NCBI GenBank assembly: GCA_007121975.1
Contig: SKJO01000231.1
Span: 1 to 5,398, forward strand
DNA: 5,398 nt
From: Nitriliruptoraceae bacterium
Lineage (GTDB): Bacteria; Actinomycetota; Nitriliruptoria; Nitriliruptorales; Nitriliruptoraceae
Reading direction: 5' to 3'
The position numbers were made by a program, and so were the translations under genes. Below are positions 1-3,392 of this stretch, in pieces. Under the pieces are notes generated by a model. It worked only from the letters and a program-made list of their open reading frames with translations. It did no database searches and had not been told where the DNA came from. Each line of letters opens with the position of its first letter. The first letter of the stretch is position 1.

Positions 1-1
1 C

Positions 2-652
2 GGGGTGCTCGCCATCCTGACGATGTCGATCGGCAACCTCATCGCGCTGCAGCAGCGCGACCTGATCCGGCTGCTGGCCTACTCCTCGATCGCGCAGGCC
101 GGCTACATGCTGATCCCGTTCGGGCTCGCGCAGCCCGGCAACGTCGTGGTCAACGACGCCGCGGTCCAGGCGGTGCTGTTCTACCTCATCGCCTACGCGG
201 TCATGAACGTCGGAGCGTTCGGGGTGGCGATCGCGGTCAACCGGCGCACCGGCCTGCGCTCGATCGCCGACTACAGCGGACTCGGGGCACGCAACCCCTT
301 GATGGCGGTGGCGATGACCGTCTTCCTGCTGTCGCTGGGGGGCGCGCCGCCGACCGTGGGGCTGTTCGCCAAGCTGGCCATCCTCGAGGCCGTCACCGTC
401 GAGGTGACCGGCTTTGGCCTGGTGCTGGCCAGCTTCCTGGTCATCAACTCGGTGATCGCGTTCTCGTACTACCTCAAGGTCGTGCGCACGATGTGGATGG
501 GCACCGCACCGGTCGATGCCCCGGTCCTTCAGCCCGGCTTCAACCTCTCGGCGGTCGTGGTCGTGCTGATGCTCGGCACCGTGCTGCTCGGGGTCCTGCC
601 CGGACTCGTGTCCGACTTCTCGTCGCTGACCAGCGTGCAGGCCGCGCCGTAG
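2..652 (+). CDS. nuoN: NADH-quinone oxidoreductase subunit N, C-terminal part (5' end outside window)
   Basis: NuoN is one of the antiporter-like, proton-pumping membrane subunits of respiratory complex I, which passes electrons from NADH to quinone in the cytoplasmic membrane. The visible 216 codons are the C-terminal 40-45% of a protein normally around 480-550 residues. The reading frame is open to the left edge, so the GTG at position 5 is an internal Val and not a start. Family hallmarks seen are GNLIALQQ followed by RLLAYSSIAQAGYML (near residues 12-36), YAVMNVGAFGV (65-75), DYSGLGARNPLMA (90-102) and SLGGAPPTVGLFAKL (111-125). The Lys in FAKL matches the conserved membrane lysine of NuoN proton channels. 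Several hydrophobic helices follow up to the TAG stop. NuoN is usually the last gene of a nuo operon, which agrees with the terminator-like hairpin just downstream. NuoL and NuoM are related, but the ARNPLMA and APPTVG wording and the end-of-operon position favour NuoN. Confidence 0.93.
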   Translation, partial: GVLAILTMSIGNLIALQQRDLIRLLAYSSIAQAGYMLIPFGLAQPGNVVVNDAAVQAVLFYLIAYAVMNVGAFGVAIAVNRRTGLRSIADYSGLGARNPLMAVAMTVFLLSLGGAPPTVGLFAKLAILEAVTVEVTGFGLVLASFLVINSVIAFSYYLKVVRTMWMGTAPVDAPVLQPGFNLSAVVVVLMLGTVLLGVLPGLVSDFSSLTSVQAAP

Positions 653-669
653 CCGCCGGGCCCCGGTGC

Positions 670-690
670 CCTGCGCCGCGATGGCGCAGG
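670..690 (+). terminator. Probable hairpin terminator of the nuo operon
   Basis: A perfect 8-bp inverted repeat, CCTGCGCC and GGCGCAGG, is separated by a 5-nt loop (GCGAT) and begins 18 nt after the nuoN stop codon. The stem is almost all G/C. What follows (CTGCTTGCGTCG) has few T residues and no U-tract, which is common for terminators in very GC-rich actinobacteria but makes the call less certain. It could instead be a processing or stability element in a nuoN-htpX read-through transcript. Confidence 0.5.
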
Positions 691-700
691 CTGCTTGCGT

Positions 701-729
701 CGTGGTGTCGTCATCGAGGTGACGCCACG
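701..729. repeat. Imperfect inverted repeat upstream of the M48 protease gene
   Basis: CGTGG (701-705) pairs with CCACG (725-729), and CGTCA (709-713) pairs with TGACG (720-724). This gives a 10-bp stem with a 3-nt bulge (TGT) on the left arm and a 6-nt loop (TCGAGG). It lies between the terminator candidate and the protease gene and overlaps the candidate -35 box at 719-724. It could therefore be an operator, a second part of the terminator, or chance structure in GC-rich DNA. No regulator can be named from the sequence. Confidence 0.35.
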
Positions 730-746
730 CGCGCCGTCGATACCGT
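719..746 (+). promoter_or_regulatory. Candidate weak promoter for the M48 protease gene
   Basis: GTGACG (719-724) matches four of six bases of the TTGACA -35 consensus. After a 16-nt spacer, TACCGT (741-746) fits the actinobacterial TAnnnT -10 pattern. It contains the only TA dinucleotide in the whole nuoN-htpX gap. Transcription would start near 752-754, leaving a leader of about 40 nt that contains the Shine-Dalgarno. The match is weak, so this is only the best candidate in the gap. Confidence 0.28.
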
Positions 747-772
747 CGAGCCTCGAGCCCGTCCACGGCCTT

Positions 773-780
773 GGAGGAGG
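773..780 (+). promoter_or_regulatory. Ribosome binding site fixing the M48 protease start
   Basis: GGAGGAGG is a near-ideal Shine-Dalgarno, with 11 nt between its end and the ATG at 792 (less if the first GGAGG is used, more precisely 6-11 nt for different pairings). The longer open frame starting at TTG 771 would begin on top of this sequence and leave no ribosome site upstream, so ATG 792 is the better start. Confidence 0.7.
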
Positions 781-791
781 ATCCGACGACG

Positions 792-1730
792 ATGACCAGG
801 ACGCTTCGCACCGCCGTGCTGCTGGCGGGACTCTCGGGACTGCTGCTGTGGATCGGCGCCCTGCTCGACGGTGGGACCGGCGGGCCGTGGCTGACCGTCA
901 TGCTGCTCGTCGCCGTCGCGATGAACCTCGGGTCGTACTGGTACTCGGACCGTCTGGCGTTGCGCATGGCCCGGGCCGTGCCGCTCGATGCGGCGCGCTT
1001 CGGGGAGGTCCACGCGATGGTGCGGGCGCTGGCAGCCCGGGCCGGGCAGCCTGAGCCGCGGCTGTTCCGCGCTCCCTCCCCGCAGCTCAACGCCTTCGCC
1101 ACCGGGCGCAGCCCACGGCACGCGGCCGTGTGCCTCAATGACGGGCTGCTGCGGACCCTGGACCGCGACGAGCTCGAAGGCGTCATCGCCCACGAACTGC
1201 AGCACGTCTACAACCGCGACATCCTGATCGGTTCGGTGGCGGCCACGATCGCCACGGCCATCAGCTACCTCGCGCTGATCCTGCGGTTCGTCCCCCTGCT
1301 GGGCGGCTCCGACCAGCGGGGGACGAACCCGGCGGCAGCGTTCGCAGCGGCGCTGCTCGCCCCGATCATCGCGCTGCTGCTCCAGGCCTCGATCACCCGG
1401 TCACGTGAGGCGCACGCCGACCACACCGGCGCGGAGCTCACCGGCAAGCCGCTGGCGCTGGCCCGAGCGCTGGTCAAGCTGGAGGCCGCTGGCCGGGACC
1501 CCCGCCTGCAGCGTGCTGGCGGCACCCCGGCGGAGGTGAACGCCGGGATGCAGCACCTGTACATCGCCGCACCGTTCGGGGGGCGGGCCGCCAGCCGGTT
1601 GTTCGCCACCCACCCACCGATCCCCGAACGCATCGCGGCACTCGAGCAGCAGGCACGCCGGATGGGCCAGCTGCCGCCTCGAGCGCGTGATCCTCACGCT
1701 GGCGGCGGCTGGCACCGCTCGCAGGCATAG
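792..1730 (+). CDS. htpX: HtpX-type M48 family membrane zinc metalloprotease
   Basis: This 312-residue protein is a membrane-embedded M48 peptidase. HtpX relatives are membrane-bound zinc proteases that cut misfolded or damaged membrane proteins from the cytoplasmic side, in partnership with FtsH-type quality control. The zinc site is the HELQH motif (134-138: His134, catalytic Glu135, His138) followed by YNRDILI. The third ligand is Glu206 in SREAHADHTGAEL, the equivalent of the family's SREYxAD. LNAFATGR (99-106) and FATHPPIPERIAAL (271-284) are further M48/HtpX signatures. Hydrophobic helices lie near 7-25, 33-48, 145-170 and 181-200, the usual four-helix HtpX layout, and length is typical (about 280-310). 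ATG 792 was chosen over TTG 771 because of the GGAGGAGG Shine-Dalgarno between them. It lies 139 nt behind nuoN and probably has its own transcript. The last dozen residues (PHAGGG...SQA) lie in the overlap with the minus-strand glycosylase gene and look non-conserved. Confidence 0.9.
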   Translation: MTRTLRTAVLLAGLSGLLLWIGALLDGGTGGPWLTVMLLVAVAMNLGSYWYSDRLALRMARAVPLDAARFGEVHAMVRALAARAGQPEPRLFRAPSPQLNAFATGRSPRHAAVCLNDGLLRTLDRDELEGVIAHELQHVYNRDILIGSVAATIATAISYLALILRFVPLLGGSDQRGTNPAAAFAAALLAPIIALLLQASITRSREAHADHTGAELTGKPLALARALVKLEAAGRDPRLQRAGGTPAEVNAGMQHLYIAAPFGGRAASRLFATHPPIPERIAALEQQARRMGQLPPRARDPHAGGGWHRSQA

Positions 1731-2491
1731 GCCCACCGTCCCGCCAGATCCCAGCGGCGCACGGGTGTGCCACACCGGCGGCAGTGCGTCTGGCGGTACA
1801 CGTAGGTCGCCCCCCCGCGCGCGATGCGCCCGGGTGGAAGACCGAGCTCGTCGCGGTCGACGGTCACGATGCGCCGTTCACGGACCCCGCGTGCCATCCA
1901 GTCACGCAGCGTGTCCCAGATCCCGTCGAACCGTGTCCGCCCGAGCTCCCGGGCGGGCAGTTCGGGATGCACCCCGTGGACCAGCAGTACCTCGGCGCGG
2001 TAGACGTTGCCGACTCCCGCGACCACGCGCTGGTCGAGCAGGGCGCGCCCGACACCGACTCGGCGGCGCTGCAGTGCCGCGTAGGCACGGTCGGGATCGG
2101 CGTCCGCGCGCAAGGGGTCGGGACCGAGCCGGGCGGTGAGCGCTTCGAGGCGTGCCGGGTCGAGCAGTTCGCAGGCCGTCGCGCCGATCAGGTCGATGGT
2201 GTGCACGGCGTTCGCGACCCGGTAGCGCACCGTGTCGGGGGGCTCGGGCGGTGTGCCGCGGTGGTGGCGGACGCGGCCGAACAGGCCGAGGTGGAGGTGC
2301 ACGATGGCACCGTGGTCGTAGTGGTGCAGCAGGTGCTTGCCGTACGCGTCGGTCGCGGTCAGCACCGCCCCGTCGAGCACGGCGGCTCCGGCCTCGAAGC
2401 GTCCCTGTGGTGAGGACACGGCAACCGGATGTCCCGCGAAGAAGCGGGCATGGTCCCGGGCCAGCCGGTGGATCGTGTGTCCCTCGGGCAT
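1694..2491 (-). CDS. nei: Fpg/Nei family DNA glycosylase/AP lyase (endonuclease VIII-like)
   Basis: This 265-residue protein is a bifunctional base-excision-repair enzyme that removes oxidised bases and cuts the abasic site by beta,delta-elimination. It begins MPEGHTIHRLA, so Pro2 (the Schiff-base nucleophile after Met removal) and Glu3 are present. Lys52 in YGKHL fits the conserved beta-sandwich lysine. The helix-two-turn-helix carries DQRVVAGVGNVYRAEVL (153-169), with Asn162 as the DNA-contacting residue. The C-terminal zinc finger has Cys237, Cys240, Cys257 and Cys260, with Arg252 in GRWAYAC as the finger-loop arginine. Wording such as SSPQGRF and IVHLHLGLFG is that of the mycobacterial/actinobacterial Nei branch rather than of Fpg (MutM), so oxidised pyrimidines are the more likely substrate; this is inferred from family. 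The start is fixed by the invariant MPEG. No clear Shine-Dalgarno precedes it, and the upstream membrane gene stops 8 nt before it, suggesting translational coupling. Its 3' end overlaps the protease gene by 37 bp. Confidence 0.92.
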   Translation of the reverse strand: MPEGHTIHRLARDHARFFAGHPVAVSSPQGRFEAGAAVLDGAVLTATDAYGKHLLHHYDHGAIVHLHLGLFGRVRHHRGTPPEPPDTVRYRVANAVHTIDLIGATACELLDPARLEALTARLGPDPLRADADPDRAYAALQRRRVGVGRALLDQRVVAGVGNVYRAEVLLVHGVHPELPARELGRTRFDGIWDTLRDWMARGVRERRIVTVDRDELGLPPGRIARGGATYVYRQTHCRRCGTPVRRWDLAGRWAYACERCQPPPA

Positions 2492-2499
2492 GCCCGGCG

Positions 2500-3204
2500 T
2501 CAGTCGGCCGAGGGATCCGGCTCGGCGGGTACCGCCATCGCCTCCCGGCGGATCCAGCGGGTCAGCAACACGATGAGCGCGACGAAGACGGCGACACCGG
2601 CGGCGGTGAGCCACACCCCGCCGTCCTCGTAGGCGCGGCCGAGCGCGTAGCCCGCGCCCACCGCGATGCCGAACCCGGCGAGCGCCCCGACGAGGTCGGC
2701 CGCGAGGTAGCGGCGCGCAGGCACCTCGGACACGCCGGCCGCCGCGGCCAGCACGGTGGGTGGGAGCGCCGCGATGCGACCGAGCACCGCGATCCACGGG
2801 CCCCGGTGGGCCAGCACCCGCTGGGCGATCTCCAGCTGGCGGGGCGGCAGGGCCCGCTGCAACCAGGCCGGACCCTCGCCGCGGCGCAGCGCCGGACCGT
2901 AGCTGCGGCCGACCGCGAAGAAGGCCCAGATCGCCACGATCATCAGCGGCACGTAGGCGGCGAACAGCAGGGCGACCGACGGTTCGCCGAGCACGCGCAG
3001 CTGGCCGCCGCCGAGCAGCAGGAACTCCTTCTGCGGCCGCAGCAGCACCAGCAGCGGCACGCGGTCGGTGATCAGGAACGGGATCATCGGGACGGCCAGC
3101 AGGGGAATCACGTAGCGCAGGACCGCGACCGTCACGGCGGTACGGCGCAGCCAGGGACGCAGCGGGGTGCCGCGGTCGGTGGACCTCTCGGTCATGGCGG
3201 TCAC
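2500..3204 (-). CDS. DedA/VTT (SNARE-associated) family multi-pass membrane protein
   Basis: This 234-residue membrane protein has the layout of the DedA/TVP38 (VTT domain) family, whose members act in membrane homeostasis and, where studied, in lipid translocation across the cytoplasmic membrane. Visible are an N-terminal helix (about 22-44), an amphipathic stretch with LLRPQKEFLLLGGG (54-67), a helix (75-97) ending in FAVGRSYG, a polar cytoplasmic-type linker (about 105-135, LPPRQLEIAQRVLAHRG), then the core VLGRIAALPPTVLAAAAGVS (140-159) with ARRYLAADLVGALAG, and last helices at 165-188 and 197-215. The core corresponds to the family segment usually written GRFxPGxR, but here PGxR is replaced by ALPPT, so it is an atypical member. 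GTG 3204 is preferred as start because GAGG lies about 5 nt upstream; ATG 3195 (three codons in) would be 14 nt away. It is the first gene of a probable two-gene transcript with the Nei glycosylase 8 nt downstream. The transported substrate is unknown. Confidence 0.8.
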   Translation of the reverse strand: MTAMTERSTDRGTPLRPWLRRTAVTVAVLRYVIPLLAVPMIPFLITDRVPLLVLLRPQKEFLLLGGGQLRVLGEPSVALLFAAYVPLMIVAIWAFFAVGRSYGPALRRGEGPAWLQRALPPRQLEIAQRVLAHRGPWIAVLGRIAALPPTVLAAAAGVSEVPARRYLAADLVGALAGFGIAVGAGYALGRAYEDGGVWLTAAGVAVFVALIVLLTRWIRREAMAVPAEPDPSAD

Positions 3205-3208
3205 GGGG

Positions 3209-3213
3209 TCCTC
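3209..3213 (-). promoter_or_regulatory. Ribosome binding site for the DedA-like gene
   Basis: On the minus strand GAGGA is followed by CCCC and then GTG (3204). The spacing suits the GTG start better than the in-frame ATG at 3195. The two choices differ by only three residues (MTA). Confidence 0.45.
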
Positions 3214-3257
3214 GCTCGCCGCGCGGTGGACGGGGGCACGACGTCGTCACAGGTTCG

Positions 3258-3290
3258 GTGGTCGTCCGGCTCCGAGAGGTGCCCGACCAC
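3258..3290. repeat. Inverted repeat in the divergent promoter region
   Basis: GTGGTCG (3258-3264) is the exact reverse complement of CGACCAC (3284-3290). Just inside, GGC (3268-3270) pairs with GCC (3281-3283), leaving a 3-nt bulge (TCC) and a 10-nt loop. It lies 54 nt upstream of the DedA-like start and about 100 nt upstream of the chemoreceptor start, so it could serve either gene as an operator or leader hairpin. A chance origin in GC-rich DNA is possible. Confidence 0.35.
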
Positions 3291-3377
3291 TCAGATGTGC
3301 GCCCAGCGCCCGACGGGGTGAAGCGGCATCGCAGATGGTCGATGGGCGAGGAAGGTCGGCAGGCGTGGCCGGCGCGT

Positions 3378-3386
3378 GAGGGGGAG
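3378..3386 (+). promoter_or_regulatory. Ribosome binding site for the chemoreceptor
   Basis: GAGGGGGAG ends 6 nt before ATG 3393. It fixes the receptor start at ATG 3393. A GTG at 3386 is in another frame and overlaps this site. Confidence 0.65.
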
Positions 3387-3392
3387 TGTCGC

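Larger units (their letters stand above)
3205..3392. other. Divergent intergenic region between DedA-like and chemoreceptor genes
   Basis: This 188-bp region must carry the promoters for both the minus-strand DedA-nei unit and the plus-strand chemoreceptor, unless transcription enters from elsewhere. It contains no TA dinucleotide, so no TAnnnT -10 box is possible on either strand. I also see no FliA (sigma-28) type motility promoter. It holds a 10-bp palindrome, ACGACGTCGT (3238-3247), and a larger inverted repeat (3258-3290), either of which could be an operator or an RNA hairpin. I see no small ORF with convincing features. Confidence 0.6.

Noticed and set aside
5..7. GTG at position 5 as a start codon for nuoN
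   Set aside because: The frame is open to the window edge and the sequence falls in the middle of the NuoN domain. It is an internal valine of a truncated gene.
771..791. TTG 771 as start of the M48 protease
   Set aside because: The TTG sits against the GGAGGAGG Shine-Dalgarno, which properly serves ATG 792. The extra seven residues (MEEDPTT) have no family support.
711..1205. A 164-codon minus-strand frame opposite the start of the M48 gene
   Set aside because: It is low-complexity Arg/Gln/Gly sequence without motifs and crosses the promoter and ribosome-site region of the real gene.
2152..3321. A 389-codon + strand open frame opposite the Nei and DedA-like genes
   Set aside because: It is an Arg/Gly-rich composition shadow with no domain. 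The minus-strand frames carry specific catalytic and membrane signatures.
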